NCBI GenBank assembly: GCA_964036045.1
Contig: OZ038382.1
Span: forward strand, 137,900,961-137,964,960
Origin: Eutreptiella sp. 'Long Island Sound 2002'
Taxonomy: Eukaryota > Euglenozoa > Euglenophyceae > Eutreptiales > Eutreptiaceae
DNA length: 64,000 bases
Reading direction: 5' to 3'
The first letter of the stretch is position 1, and each line of letters opens with the position of its first letter. A program made the translations under genes and the position numbers. A model generated the notes under the pieces. The model was not told the DNA's origin. It searched no databases and worked only from the letters and a program-made list of their open reading frames with translations. Shown here in pieces: positions 23,501 through 34,327 of the stretch.

Positions 23501-24893
23501 GGAGAAGCTGGACGATTGGGGGCTGACCGTCACTGAAGACCTACCTCCCGCGGATGCGGAGAGGTATCTCTTCAAACGGTTCAGGTACCGCCTGCCGGAG
23601 GTGCTCGGCGAGCTATACTTCGTGGCGACCAAGGAGGGGAAAATCAAGACCCTCAAGGACGCCAAGAAGTGGCTCAACGAGCAGGAGCGGGTGGACGCTC
23701 CGCAGGTGGCTGCCAAGCGCTGGAAGTCCATCAAGCTTGAGCATGATGGACGGGAGATCCGCCTACGGGACTGGCGTGACTTCCGAGGGAAATACACCCT
23801 CTTCCGCCGCAACGTGGAGGACTGGAACGAGGGTGACGAGCAGGCTCGCCTGCTCTCCATGCTACCGGAAGCATGGATCAAGAGGGTCACCAAGGAGTAA
23901 TCCAAGAGGGCCAAGTCCAACCACACGGTCAAGATGATGCTCCCCAAGGAGTATCATACGAACGTGGTGGCTTGGGCGAAGAAGAACGTGGCCCGGGATG
24001 TCAAACGGCACTCCCTGCGGAACGCTCTTCTCATCACCGTCTCGGGCGATCGCGAGAAGACCGCGATGTGGCGCCTTGACGACTGTGAGTTGAGCGGCCA
24101 GACCATCCGTCTGCAGCCCATCCCGGCGCGGATGAGCTGCGACGAGATCCCGGAGTGGGTTGGCGAGGAGGTACTCAAGGAGTACCGAAACCTCCACCAC
24201 ACCCGCGGGTTGAGGCCCGGCGACCGCGACGTCAACTACGTTGGCGAGGGGCCTGGCGGGGAAGACGCCATGGACCCAGCGGGAGCCGGCGGCGATGAGA
24301 CTCTCGTCGACGATGACGACGACGATGAGCCCGCCGAGGTGGTCGTTTGTGCCTTCGCGGCCAGAAACCTGAGCGCGGGGAGCAAGCCGGGGAACTGGAA
24401 GCCCCTGCAGCAGGGTTGGAGGAAGCAGGAGAAGAGGGACCCTCGCCGCATTGGCGACCCTCCGCTGTCCTTTGGGGAGTTCATACGAGCTCACCCGCAG
24501 GGCTGTTTCGTGTGTTATGGAAGGAAGAAAGGCTTCAACCATGACCACCGAACATGCCCCGTCCACAAGGCCGACACGGAGGCTTACAAGAAGGCGCACG
24601 GGTCGAAGAAGCGTGCGCCCGCGGGTATCCGGGAAGCCAAAATGGAGGTCGACAAGGACGAGCTGGCCAAGCTGATGTCGTCGGTGGGGACCGAGTTGGC
24701 CAAGGAGATCCAGGAGATCAAGCGGAACTGGGTCCCCAGGTCGGACAACAAGAACAAGGAGAACAACCAGAATGACCAGAACAAGGACAAGGACAAGAAG
24801 GGTAAAGGAGGAGGTAAAGGGGGAAGAAAGAAGGGCGTCAACGACGTTGAGGCCGAGGAGAACACCCCCTCTTCCACAACCGACGCCCCCTAG
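20559..24893 (+). CDS. gag: gag polyprotein of element A, interrupted by TAA
   Basis: Start chosen at ATG 20559 (GCTGCCATGG, a strong eukaryotic context). The frame runs 1,113 codons to a TAA at 23898-23900, then continues in the same frame for 330 codons to TAG at 24891. Residues about 324-453 form a long Ala/Glu/Lys coiled coil. About 597-665 is a Gly/Pro-rich, collagen-like tract. About 670-735 is a second coiled coil. From about 964 comes the Ty3/gypsy CA-like domain (MYDGNPLNLDRF, EQERVDAP). After the TAA lies an acidic stretch and a knuckle CX2CX8HX4C (24504-24557), then Lys/Asn-rich sequence. In element B the residue aligned with the TAA is Glu, so the stop is probably a mutation. Gag would build the virus-like particle and bind element RNA. 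Confidence 0.88.
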
Positions 24894-24902
24894 CGGAGCC
24901 CC
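24891..24902 (+). promoter_or_regulatory. probable gag-pol readthrough site, element A
   Basis: The amber codon sits in TAG-CGG-AGC-CCC and pol follows in the same frame. Element B has TAG-AGG-AGC-CCC at the same place. No ATG occurs in frame before codon 168 of the 24945 numbering, which lies beyond the protease DTG, so internal ATG initiation would lose the protease. Readthrough by a suppressor tRNA fits best. A recoding event is inferred, not shown. Confidence 0.55.
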
Positions 24903-27900
24903 TGCAGCCAAGGGCCCCAGCTAGGGCGGTCGCAGGATGGTGACGTGGGAAGCGCCGATCCATCCCAGTCGGGAGTCGATAAGCACAAGGGGACTGCCGC
25001 GGGCGGAAGGCCCGGTCTGGCGCCCAGTCGCGGAGGCGGGCTGAGGGCAAGTGAAGGCACGAACCCTTGCACCCGTCCGTCCTTCGCGACCAAGAACGTG
25101 TTTGATGTACTACAGGATCTATCCGAGAGTATCGGAGGATCACCCGGACCGCAGCTGGATGCTGCAGATGGGCAGCCTGAGCCCATTGTCCACGACCTGC
25201 ACCAGTCGCTTGTTGAGCTTCTGGAACGGCCGGAGATCCTGAGCTTGCACGCCGTGCGCCGTGTCGGTCGCGAGCGGCAGTTGCATCTTAAGGTCCGTGC
25301 CCTATGCGGGGAAGTGGAAAAGGTTTTCGACGTGTTGGTCGACACGGGAGCTCAAGTCAGCTTGGTCAAGGCTGGCCTACTTCCACCAGAGTGTCTGACC
25401 GACAGTCGGAAACCTGTCAGGCTGAAGGTGGCGAACGGCCAGTACATGGTGGGAGGCAGGAAGGAAGCGGCCATTGGGCTGCAGTTCGTGAACCATCGTG
25501 AGCTGAGCCGCCCAGACCTCGGCAAGGAAATCCTCCTGCACGGTCGCTTCTACGAGGCCGAGATGGACTGGGACATGATCGTCGGGTACGACTTCATGGT
25601 GGAGACGGACTCCGGCGTTCTCCCGGCCCAGGCTTCCATGACCCTGTACCAGGACGACCAGCTCTCGTGGCTTTCGTCACCTGAGCACCATGTGGAATGC
25701 CAATGGATCCACCCCGAACGCAATCAGCTCGAAGTGGCCGCGCTGGACACTGAGCCCACTGGGCCAGCAAACCAGGAGTACGGCGTAAGGCCGGAAGTGG
25801 CGAACCGAGTGGTCGCGGACCTGGGAGCGTCGGATCTGGCCCTGGTTGCGTTCTCTTCAGGAAACTCCGCCCATCTTCGGGTATGTGAGAAGTGCTGGAG
25901 CGCACAGGACTCCGCGTGGAAGAAGCACTGGGGTCCCCATCAGGGCTTGATGTGGATCCATTGCCCCCGTTGGGACATTCCAAGAGCGATAGCGAAGATT
26001 CGCAAGGACCGCTCCAAGGCAGTGCTAGTCGTTCCCATGGGATGCACCGAGGGGGAAAGTACCCGACATTGGGTAGCCTCATTGACCAACATGACCTTAA
26101 ACAAGGTCGTCCTACCGGCTGGAGAGAGTGTCTATCAGGACGCTAAGGGACAGCCCATGCCGCCCCAGAGATGGCCAACAGAATTCCACTATGTGGATGG
26201 GGGCCTTGATCAGGCCGACACCACGGACTTCGTGTGTGTCAACCGTATCATAGCAGAGCCTTGGAGGCAATGCTTTGCGGTTCCCCCTGTTGACATCGAA
26301 GAATCGGACTCCGAAGACCCCCTCACTGAAGAGGAGTGGGATCTGGTTCAGGGGTATATGGATCAGCCCTTTCACGACTGGGGAAACCAGCGTGAGGGCA
26401 AAGGCCAGGACAAAGCCTGGTGGGAAGTGGACTCAATCGTCTCTGGTTCCTATGACGGGAATACCTTCGTACAGAGGGTGCTGGATCACATGTCCAGCCA
26501 AGACGAACCGCCTGGCGGTAACCCACCCACCTACGGCGATCTGTTCCGAGGCAAGACCAGAGATGGCCCTTTGGGCCACCTGGGAAGACCACCTGAGCCG
26601 AGAGCGAGCGGAGTAGCTACCCCTCAAGTAAGCTCCGTGGTTCAAGAGCCCGGAAAAGCCAAGGCGGAGTCCGATGACTGCCCCAAGATCCAGGCGTTGA
26701 GGGCCAGGCTGAAGCAGAAGTATGGCGAGACCTTCTTCAGCGGAAAACCTGTGTTCCCCCCACCGGTGCGTGGACCGTATGGCGAGGCCAAGATACGACT
26801 GAAGCAGGACCCCCGTGTGTATTGTCACCGGGAGTTTGCCCTGAGGGGCGAGAGGAAGGAGGCCATGGAGAAGATCCTCCGTGACTTCATCCAGAGAGGC
26901 TGGCTCGAGCCGTGCCACTCCGAATGGGCCTCTCCTTGCTTCGTCGTCCCCAAGAAGGTTGCCGGTGAGTGGCGGCTCGTGGTCGACTACCGCGGCCTGA
27001 ACGCCCAAACGCAGCACGACAGTTATACGCTGCCCCTCATTGAGGATATGCTGCAAAAACAACACCGGCGGAGGATCTTCACGGTGATTGACCTGAAACA
27101 TGGTTATCATCAGATGCCTCTCGCCGAGGAGTCCCGTGCCTGCACAGCCATGAGCACCCCACTTGGACCTCTCCAGTGGAAGGTGATGCCTATGGGCGTT
27201 ACCAACGGCAATGCGGCTTTTCAGCGGATGCTGGAGAACCTGCTTGAGCCGGTGCGCGACTGTGCGGACCCCTTCGTGGACGACGTGATCATCGCGTCCG
27301 GGGACCCCAGCATGAGCTACGAAGAGCTCCTGGAGGCACACGAGAGGGACGTCACTCGAGTGCTGGACCTTCTGGTTCGGCACAAACTCACGGGCAGCAG
27401 TGACAAGGCCACCATTGCGGTAAGCGAGGTGGTCTTCGCTGGCCACGTAGTTGGGAACGGGCAGCGAAAGCCCATACCTGGCAAGGTGGCTGCGATTGAG
27501 CACTGGGAAAAGCCCAAAACGGTCTCGGAGCTACGGGCGTATCTGGGGTTCTGCAACTACTACTCGGGGTATATCAAAATGTATGCCGAGTATGCAGCCC
27601 CCATGACGACCATGCTCAAGGGCAACCGAGAGGAGACCAAGAAGGGGTCCAAGAAGGCTCTGGTCTGGACTGAAGAGCCTGACCGTGCCTTTGAGGGGAT
27701 GAAGCAGGCGCTGCTATCCGCAGTGGGTCTGCACCTCGTGGATCCCGACCGAGGGTTCGTCCTGCGCACCGACGCTTCCGACTACGCCATTGGCGCTGTG
27801 TTGGAGCAAGTGCTTGACGACGGGAGGCACGTGCCCGTGGCCTTCTGGAGCCGAGTCCTGGCGGAAGGCCAGAGACGGACGTGGACGCCCCGTGAAAAGG

Positions 27901-29915
27901 AGGCGTATGCCATCGTCATGGCTCTCAGGAAATGGGCTGGGTACATAGCCCTCCATCCCGTCACCGTCTGCACCGACCATCAGAGTCTGCAGTCGTGGCA
28001 CAAGGAGCACGTGGACACCCCCTCAGGTCCCGCCTCCCGACGGGCAAGATGGCACGAGACCTTGGCCAAGTTCGACCTTACGGTTGTGTATATTCCTGGA
28101 AAGGATAACACCGTGGCGGACTGTCTCAGTAGGTGGGCCTATCCCGCCAGCAAGGGCATGCAGGATATCTCTGCCCATGGCGATGAGGCTGAGACCGCTG
28201 AAGCCAAGAGGATCATCGAAATGGAGCGCCTGATGGAGGAGGAGGGTGCTAAATGCTTCGTCGTCATGGCCGCGGATGCCCCCCTCGCTTCGAGGGTGAG
28301 CAGAACGGTCAGTGTACTCGCCCCTGTGGGTGCCGCGGGCGGAAGGCCCGGTCCGGCACCCCCTGTGGGAACTGAGTCCGACAAGCACCTCTCCCCGGAG
28401 TCTTGCCTCCAGGACGACTGGACCGACGATTACGCCAAGTCTGAGGCCTTTGCGGCCGAGTATAGGGCTGTGACCGACCCTGACGACGGGCAGAAGTGGC
28501 CAAAGGGGCTGACCGAGGAAGATGGCAAGCTCTACCGGAATGGTAAGCTGCTAGTCCCGGAGTGCCGGGTGCTCGAGCTTTGTGAAGCTTGGCACCACCA
28601 CATGCTGCACCCAGGGGTCAAGAAGCAAGCCCTTGACATGCAGCGCCGGTTCGAGATCGACCACATCGTTCTCTACACCGCCATCAAGAAGGTCAGGAAG
28701 GGTTGCTCGGTCTGTCAGGCCTGCAATCCCGACAACCGGAACGTCAAGGGGGCACCCCAATGGACCCCGGTTCCTGATCAGCCCATGGAGAGCGTGGCCA
28801 TGGACGTCTTCTCCATGCCCGAGGTGCACATAGGCAAGGAGACCTTTGACTGTGTGGTTCTCTGTGTGGACCGCCACAGCGGCTACGTTGTAGCCGTTCT
28901 GGCACGCAAAAAGGGGTTGCTTGCCAGGGAAGTGGCAGTCATGATGATTCGTCATTGGCTGACCGTCTTTGACATCCCCCGCACCATTTGCAGTGACCGA
29001 GGGCCCCAGTTTACTGGTGGCTGGTTCAAGGCTATGTGTTCCCTCATGGGGATACGTCATGCCAAGAGCGTCGCCTATCTCAGCCGGTCTAACGGCCGTG
29101 CTGAAGTGGCTGGACGGCAGCTGTTCGAGAAGCTGCGCAAGATCCACATCACCAATCCACGGCGGAACTGGTTCGAGGAGATGTGGCCTGCTCTGAAGGC
29201 CCATCATGACACCCCCACTCCGGGCGGTTTGTCCCCTCACCAGATTCTGTTTGGCAGGGACCCCCTGGGTTGGGGACTTCCCTTGTCTGGTGATGGCATG
29301 GCTATGGATGCCAAGGAGTTCTTCGCGCGGCAAGAGCAAACGGCGCGGGACATCCGCCAGCAGCTTGAGAAGGAGCATGCTGAGCGTCAGAAGTCCGCCC
29401 CGAGCTCGACAGCGCAGAAGTTCAGGGTGGGAGACCCGGTGTGGGTGATCAGACCCCGCCCTATGGGCACCCACCGCACCAAGACCTGGTTCACACCCGG
29501 CGAGGTGGTGCGCAGGATTGGTGAGGACACCTACCGCATCAAGGTGGGTCACGGACAGTTCCGGGAACGCCACGAGAGTCAACTCCGTGTGCGGGAACCC
29601 GACCTCCGTGGCCGACATGTGTCCCTGGACTACGCCAAGCATGAGGCCGATTCGGACGACGACTATGCTGAGCAGGACGACTATACGGTCGAGAAGATCC
29701 TGGCTCAGCGTCCGAAAGCCTCGGCACCCGGAGGTCTGGAGTTCAAGGTTCGTTGGCGAGGCTATGGGCCGTCCCACGACACCTGGGAACCCGTCTCCTC
29801 GTTCGTGCCGCGGGTCAATACTCCCTTCATGGAGTACATCCGCAAGCACAAGACCAAGATCCATGTCTCGGACTTGGCAGCACTCACCCGGGCGATTGCA
29901 GCCAGGGGTGCCTGA
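24894..29915 (+). CDS. pol: pol polyprotein of element A: PR-RT-RH-INT-chromodomain
   Basis: Numbering from 24945 (a GTG; the frame is open from 24894). Aspartic protease DTG at 133-135. Reverse transcriptase with WRLVVDYRGLN, FTVIDLKHGYHQMPL and catalytic FVDD at about 777-780. RNase H begins with LRTDAS (Asp near 942) and has TDHQSL. Integrase has an HHCC zinc site (HHHMLHPG ... CSVCQAC), then Asp1287, Asp1351 and Glu1387 (DDX35E). A C-terminal chromodomain (about 1579-1640: EKILAQR, VRWRGYG, TWEP) would direct integration to modified chromatin. About 1,656 codons with no internal stop. It ends in TGA. A roughly 380-residue linker between protease and RT is longer than usual and not recognised. 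Confidence 0.95.
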   Translation, partial: RSPCSQGPQLGRSQDGDVGSADPSQSGVDKHKGTAAGGRPGLAPSRGGGLRASEGTNPCTRPSFATKNVFDVLQDLSESIGGSPGPQLDAADGQPEPIVHDLHQSLVELLERPEILSLHAVRRVGRERQLHLKVRALCGEVEKVFDVLVDTGAQVSLVKAGLLPPECLTDSRKPVRLKVANGQYMVGGRKEAAIGLQFVNHRELSRPDLGKEILLHGRFYEAEMDWDMIVGYDFMVETDSGVLPAQASMTLYQDDQLSWLSSPEHHVECQWIHPERNQLEVAALDTEPTGPANQEYGVRPEVANRVVADLGASDLALVAFSSGNSAHLRVCEKCWSAQDSAWKKHWGPHQGLMWIHCPRWDIPRAIAKIRKDRSKAVLVVPMGCTEGESTRHWVASLTNMTLNKVVLPAGESVYQDAKGQPMPPQRWPTEFHYVDGGLDQADTTDFVCVNRIIAEPWRQCFAVPPVDIEESDSEDPLTEEEWDLVQGYMDQPFHDWGNQREGKGQDKAWWEVDSIVSGSYDGNTFVQRVLDHMSSQDEPPGGNPPTYGDLFRGKTRDGPLGHLGRPPEPRASGVATPQVSSVVQEPGKAKAESDDCPKIQALRARLKQKYGETFFSGKPVFPPPVRGPYGEAKIRLKQDPRVYCHREFALRGERKEAMEKILRDFIQRGWLEPCHSEWASPCFVVPKKVAGEWRLVVDYRGLNAQTQHDSYTLPLIEDMLQKQHRRRIFTVIDLKHGYHQMPLAEESRACTAMSTPLGPLQWKVMPMGVTNGNAAFQRMLENLLEPVRDCADPFVDDVIIASGDPSMSYEELLEAHERDVTRVLDLLVRHKLTGSSDKATIAVSEVVFAGHVVGNGQRKPIPGKVAAIEHWEKPKTVSELRAYLGFCNYYSGYIKMYAEYAAPMTTMLKGNREETKKGSKKALVWTEEPDRAFEGMKQALLSAVGLHLVDPDRGFVLRTDASDYAIGAVLEQVLDDGRHVPVAFWSRVLAEGQRRTWTPREKEAYAIVMALRKWAGYIALHPVTVCTDHQSLQSWHKEHVDTPSGPASRRARWHETLAKFDLTVVYIPGKDNTVADCLSRWAYPASKGMQDISAHGDEAETAEAKRIIEMERLMEEEGAKCFVVMAADAPLASRVSRTVSVLAPVGAAGGRPGPAPPVGTESDKHLSPESCLQDDWTDDYAKSEAFAAEYRAVTDPDDGQKWPKGLTEEDGKLYRNGKLLVPECRVLELCEAWHHHMLHPGVKKQALDMQRRFEIDHIVLYTAIKKVRKGCSVCQACNPDNRNVKGAPQWTPVPDQPMESVAMDVFSMPEVHIGKETFDCVVLCVDRHSGYVVAVLARKKGLLAREVAVMMIRHWLTVFDIPRTICSDRGPQFTGGWFKAMCSLMGIRHAKSVAYLSRSNGRAEVAGRQLFEKLRKIHITNPRRNWFEEMWPALKAHHDTPTPGGLSPHQILFGRDPLGWGLPLSGDGMAMDAKEFFARQEQTARDIRQQLEKEHAERQKSAPSSTAQKFRVGDPVWVIRPRPMGTHRTKTWFTPGEVVRRIGEDTYRIKVGHGQFRERHESQLRVREPDLRGRHVSLDYAKHEADSDDDYAEQDDYTVEKILAQRPKASAPGGLEFKVRWRGYGPSHDTWEPVSSFVPRVNTPFMEYIRKHKTKIHVSDLAALTRAIAARGA

Positions 29916-31392
29916 TCAGCGCCCTGAGCTCTCCCCTGATGCGTTTTGAGCGCTTGTGAGGCCGACGAATCGTCCCTTGCTTGCTTGCTCTCTTCCATCT
30001 TTCGGTGACAGAGTGGCCATATACCCCCCCCTGCTGAATCCAGAGGAGGATGGCCCCTCTCTTCTTCTGTTCGTCACTCACCCCCCCTGCTGAATCCTTG
30101 GGAAACCAGGTAGGGCGACTGACCTTCATATTTCTGAGCTCTTTGGGCCTTGAAGCCCATACGTCGTTGCGCAACGGATGCCGCTGTCATCGGCATTGCG
30201 ATTTTTTGGTGTGTGGTCTGGTTCCATGGCATTTTCGGAATCCAGACCAGTCGACGTGTGTCTCGAGACTATATATGCCTGAACTCAGGCGTTATCCTGT
30301 CCATCCTCCTGCATTTGCCTTATCCTGACCGTGGCGTGGTTTGGCACTCTGTTCTGAGTGTGTTTACACGCCTATTTACCCAAATTGTTGCTTGTTTTTC
30401 TGCCCTCCAGGATATGTGCATCTGTATGTTAAGTGTCATCAGCCCATCGCTGAGGGATGGACTGTTTTTCACCACGAATCGGGATACAGAGGCGCCTTGA
30501 GTCGCCGTGTACATATCCTTACAGCCTGGTCCAGCCTGGACCAGTACTTGATTACAGATTCTACTGTTTGAGTGCCCGTGATACCGTGTTGCCCTATTCG
30601 CTGTGATGTGTGGAGATCCTGATGGCGCCAGGCGGGAAGCCCAGTTGCCTGACTACACTCCCAGCGGTCCGCCACTGTCAGTCCCAGTGTGAGCCTACCG
30701 ATTTGCAGACGCACTTGCACTCGGATGGCGGCCTCCGGTGCTCCTGACCTCGGTCAGTCTGCCTGGGAAACTGGTGGTTTGAGGAGTCGACGCCTCCGCC
30801 CACACTGCATGAGGACTCCCTCATGTATGGCCTTCGTGGCAGTAGGGCGAGGGAAAAGACGGCCTTGATGCCCGATCCCTTCAGGAGGAGTTCCCTTACG
30901 ATTTGGGGTTCGTAAGGAGTTCGACTATGGCACTCTGGACTCGCGTCGTATGGATATGGACATGGTGCGCCCGAGGAAGGACCCGTGGGGACTCTCCCCA
31001 GTCGGCGGGCCTTGGGAAGCTTGGGGTAGCCTGATGGATCTTTGTGGTCGCTCTCGACTTGTGGGGCCACCTCGGCCGTCGTGTGACGCCTATGTTGGCC
31101 GTGTATGCCACTGCCACTGTGGTGGTGACCGTAGCAGCCGGCACCCCGTGCGCCTGGTATGGGTTAACGGGTCCCTTGGATGCCGAACAATCGCCGCCAG
31201 GACCCGGGACTTGATACTTGATACTATACATGTGCTACGAGCTGTTACAGCAGCATACCTATCCCACTGTGGAATACCTATCTTACTGTGACTTACTGAA
31301 GTGAGGATGTGACACCCCCCCCCTTTCAGGGAGTGGTCCTGGGTACCCGCTGCCATGCGTGGGTGTTATCGAGCCCCCCCAGGGTTTGCTCT
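29916..31392 (+). other. 3' non-coding region of element A
   Basis: About 1.5 kb between pol and the polypurine tract, much longer than the 0.4 kb in element B. TGGCCATATACCCCC at about 30013-30028 recurs in element B at 62067-62081, also just after pol. CCCCCCCTGCTGAATCC occurs twice (30024 and 30081). Small frames up to 130 codons have no support. An env-like gene was looked for and not found. Confidence 0.6.
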
Positions 31393-31403
31393 AAGGAGGG
31401 GGG
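31393..31403 (+). promoter_or_regulatory. polypurine tract, element A
   Basis: AAGGAGGGGGG lies immediately before TGAAGCGG of the 3' LTR. It is the expected primer for plus-strand DNA synthesis and fixes the LTR start. Confidence 0.85.
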
Positions 31404-34327
31404 TGAAGCGGTACCCAGAACCCCATGGCCAGGTTACGGCATACAACCGGTCTCCGGTCCACTAACCCCATGTACGGCGTGTTCCGTGCCGTGAAGCCCC
31501 GCATCGGCAACCGATGCACCGCCAGCGGAGATTTGTGTATCAGAATATCAGGAATCAACAGGATTTTATTTTCATAATGTTTCCGTCAATTTTTACGCTT
31601 CCGTTCTGATACTCACTATTTTGACTGCTGGCGGTTGGTTCGCGACTTTACAGTAACCGCCAGTTTAACTGTTTATAATGGAAATTTTAACGCTATCCGT
31701 CACGAAGGCTCCAAAGTCGCCAGGAACTGCATGGATGCTTCCGCAATTTTCATAATTAATACTCGCAACCTTAATCCGAATTTTTCAGGATGTCGAAATC
31801 GGATTTTCGACTTCGACATCCCCGCACTTGATTTGACCTCTTTCGAGTGGACCTACGTGCTTCCGTATGCACGAATCAACTTCCCTTTTATCCTGCCCTC
31901 CATTTGTCTTAAAGATATGGGCAAAACAAAGTTGATTCGTGAGGCCACTTGTGAAGGTCATATCTCGTGTTGCTTGCGAGGAATTACGATAAGAAAACGT
32001 GGGATGTATTCACAATACTCCCGACGTAATTTAGGAAGCATTATATGCCTTGCGTCTCCACACGTGCGCGCTAGTGTAATGGATCATGGTCAAGAGGGTA
32101 GAGTTTGCGTTGTAACTCTATGGCCATGACATTGCGTGCGTTAGGATAACTTTCGAGTGTAGCGCGCAAGTGTTGGTGTTGCATAGGAACTCTCCTTGAG
32201 TTCCTATGAGCAATTGACACAAAGTTATGCCCTTGGAGGGGCATGACATATCGTGGTGGGAGCTACCTTTTTGGGCAATATGTGGTATGTGCCATGTGTT
32301 GTGTTGCGTGCCCATTTGGCGGGTTCATTACTCCAAGCCAAGCCCGCCAATGGACCTCATATTGTGCAAGCCCCTTCACCATACTCCCTACAGTCAATTG
32401 CAAGCCTAACCTTCGTGAAGGGAAGCTTGTGTGGTGATCCCGAAGCGATGCGTTGGGAGCAAGGTGTGTATTTTGCAATTTTCCATATTCTCATGTGCCC
32501 ACTTGGGAAGTAGCGCTCGTAACCTTTCAAGGCGCCCCAAGTGGAGCACATATGTGGGATCGAAGGTCATTGGTGTCAAGTCATTGTGTTTAGAAGGATT
32601 AGTTAATTGCACGACCCAAGCCAAAGATATTATAATATAATTGTGCACCTTTCAATGCACTTTTGTGGGTCTTTGTGCCAATTTTGCCGTTTTTGGCCCG
32701 TCATGATGTCAAGTGGCGACCGTGTATCTCAACGTTGCGCTCAATTGACATCATGACCCAAGTATGATATGAGGGTACATACTTCGGTGCCCAACATATC
32801 TTTGACCCGGCGAATAACTCCTCTTAGGCTTGGCATACCGTGGCCGCCATGTTGGCGATTTGGGACTATCCCAAATCATGGGCTCACTTGGCGACCCTGC
32901 CATTCCCAATATCGGAGGAGTTGGGCGACGCCCAAAAGATATGTTGGACCAATATGACTTGATACCAATCCTATGGCACACTCTGGTCCAAGTCGGGCAT
33001 GTGCCTCATTTGCCCTAACCATGAGTGTGCGCATTTTTGGCCATTTTGAGCAATTTTCCACTTTTGCTGCCCGCCGTGCACCATGTTCTAACCTTCGTGC
33101 ACCCCGGACGCTTGGACCAATGGACCATATATGACATGGGTGATATGGACATTGGTCCCCATGGTTCACACACCACGTGGGCGAAGCGGAGCATTCTTCG
33201 TTAAGGCGCTAGCCCAAAGTGAGTGTGGGCAATTTTGCCATTTTGGCATTTGTGGACCCAATTGGGATCGTCACCACGCCAAGTGGCAGAGAGATCTCTG
33301 AGAGCCAAAGGCATGGGAGTCTTAGTTAGACTCCCGGTGGATTGTGTATGGAATGGCGGATCCGATCTCCCAGCCGGCGTGGAGATATACTATTGGGAGC
33401 ACACCGAATTTTGGCTCATTTCAAGCAGCCAAAATGACCCAATTTTGGGACCCCAATTTCCCCCTTCCGTGTGGTCAATCGGCGGCCCCATTTCTCTAAG
33501 CCCATAGGGAGCCCGGACCTAAATCCAAGTTGTACACTCAGATATGAGTCCTAGGTCCTGCCTCCTACCCTGTGAGCCATTGGCCTAACCTTGGCCGAGC
33601 GAGCCACGCGTGGGAATGACGCCAATTTTGGTGATTTTGGCATCATGACCCCACTTGACTCATCCGTGTTGCCCTGATGCCGGGACCTCAAAGGGAACCA
33701 GGTTGGGTGAGGGCTCCAAGGAGTTTGTACTCGAAGGGCATAGGGTCAGTTGCCTCGTCCCTACCTCTGGCGGGTCCGGACGAGGGGTCAATTTTGGGGA
33801 TTTTTGAGTTAATTTCAGTTTGGGCTGAAACAGCCCATTTTCAGCTACCAACTCCTGGGTGATAATGGCGGGGCCATATCTCTGGCTCAGAGTGGAGTTG
33901 GGACCTGCCATTAAGGGCGCATAGGGAGCAACTGTCAGTTGGCCTTGGAGCACCTTGGTTCCGAGGAACTCGCCTGTGGCTGGGCGGGACACCACCCCTA
34001 TTGGCAGGGTTTCAGGGTCCGGACTGAGCAGGGCATGGGTTGTGTTTGAGCCCCCGCCCCCATCAGCCACTGAGAGGGTCGGACCTGGGATTGGGATATG
34101 AGTTGGGACTGAGTGTCTATGGTCCTGTGATGCCCTTACCCCAGTCCAGTCTTAACCCCATGTGTACATATCCTGATGTGTTGCTGTACATACTTTCGTT
34201 CCCTCTTTGCAGAGTGGCAAGGATTCTGAAACGCTTTGTCACATGACACAGGCGTATTGATGCCCTTGTGAGCGTAGTGCCTTGCCTGCCTGCTCACCTG
34301 TGCGTGTCACCGCAGCGTCCCGTGGCC
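31404..34327 (+). repeat. 3' LTR of element A
   Basis: 2,924 bp, matching the 5' LTR throughout with scattered substitutions, for example near 31545, 31650, 31919, 32326, 33284 and 33345. It ends at GTCCCGTGGCC, after which unrelated AT-rich DNA begins. Confidence 0.95.

Larger units (their letters stand above)
17162..34327 (+). mobile_element. Ty3/gypsy chromovirus element A
   Basis: This is a complete LTR retrotransposon of 17.2 kb: 5' LTR (17162-20085), leader, gag, pol, long 3' non-coding region, polypurine tract (31393-31403) and 3' LTR (31404-34327). The LTRs have the same length, 2,924 bp, and start TGAAGCGG. More than twenty single-base differences between them were noticed by eye, so insertion is not very recent. 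No target duplication is evident: GATGG precedes the 5' LTR, CGTGC follows the 3' LTR. Order protease, RT, RNase H, integrase, chromodomain places it in the chromovirus branch. A nonsense codon in gag suggests this copy is inactive. Confidence 0.95.

Noticed and set aside
29916-31392. env-like gene after pol of element A
   Set aside because: Longest frames are about 130 codons without signal peptide or membrane segments in a consistent frame.
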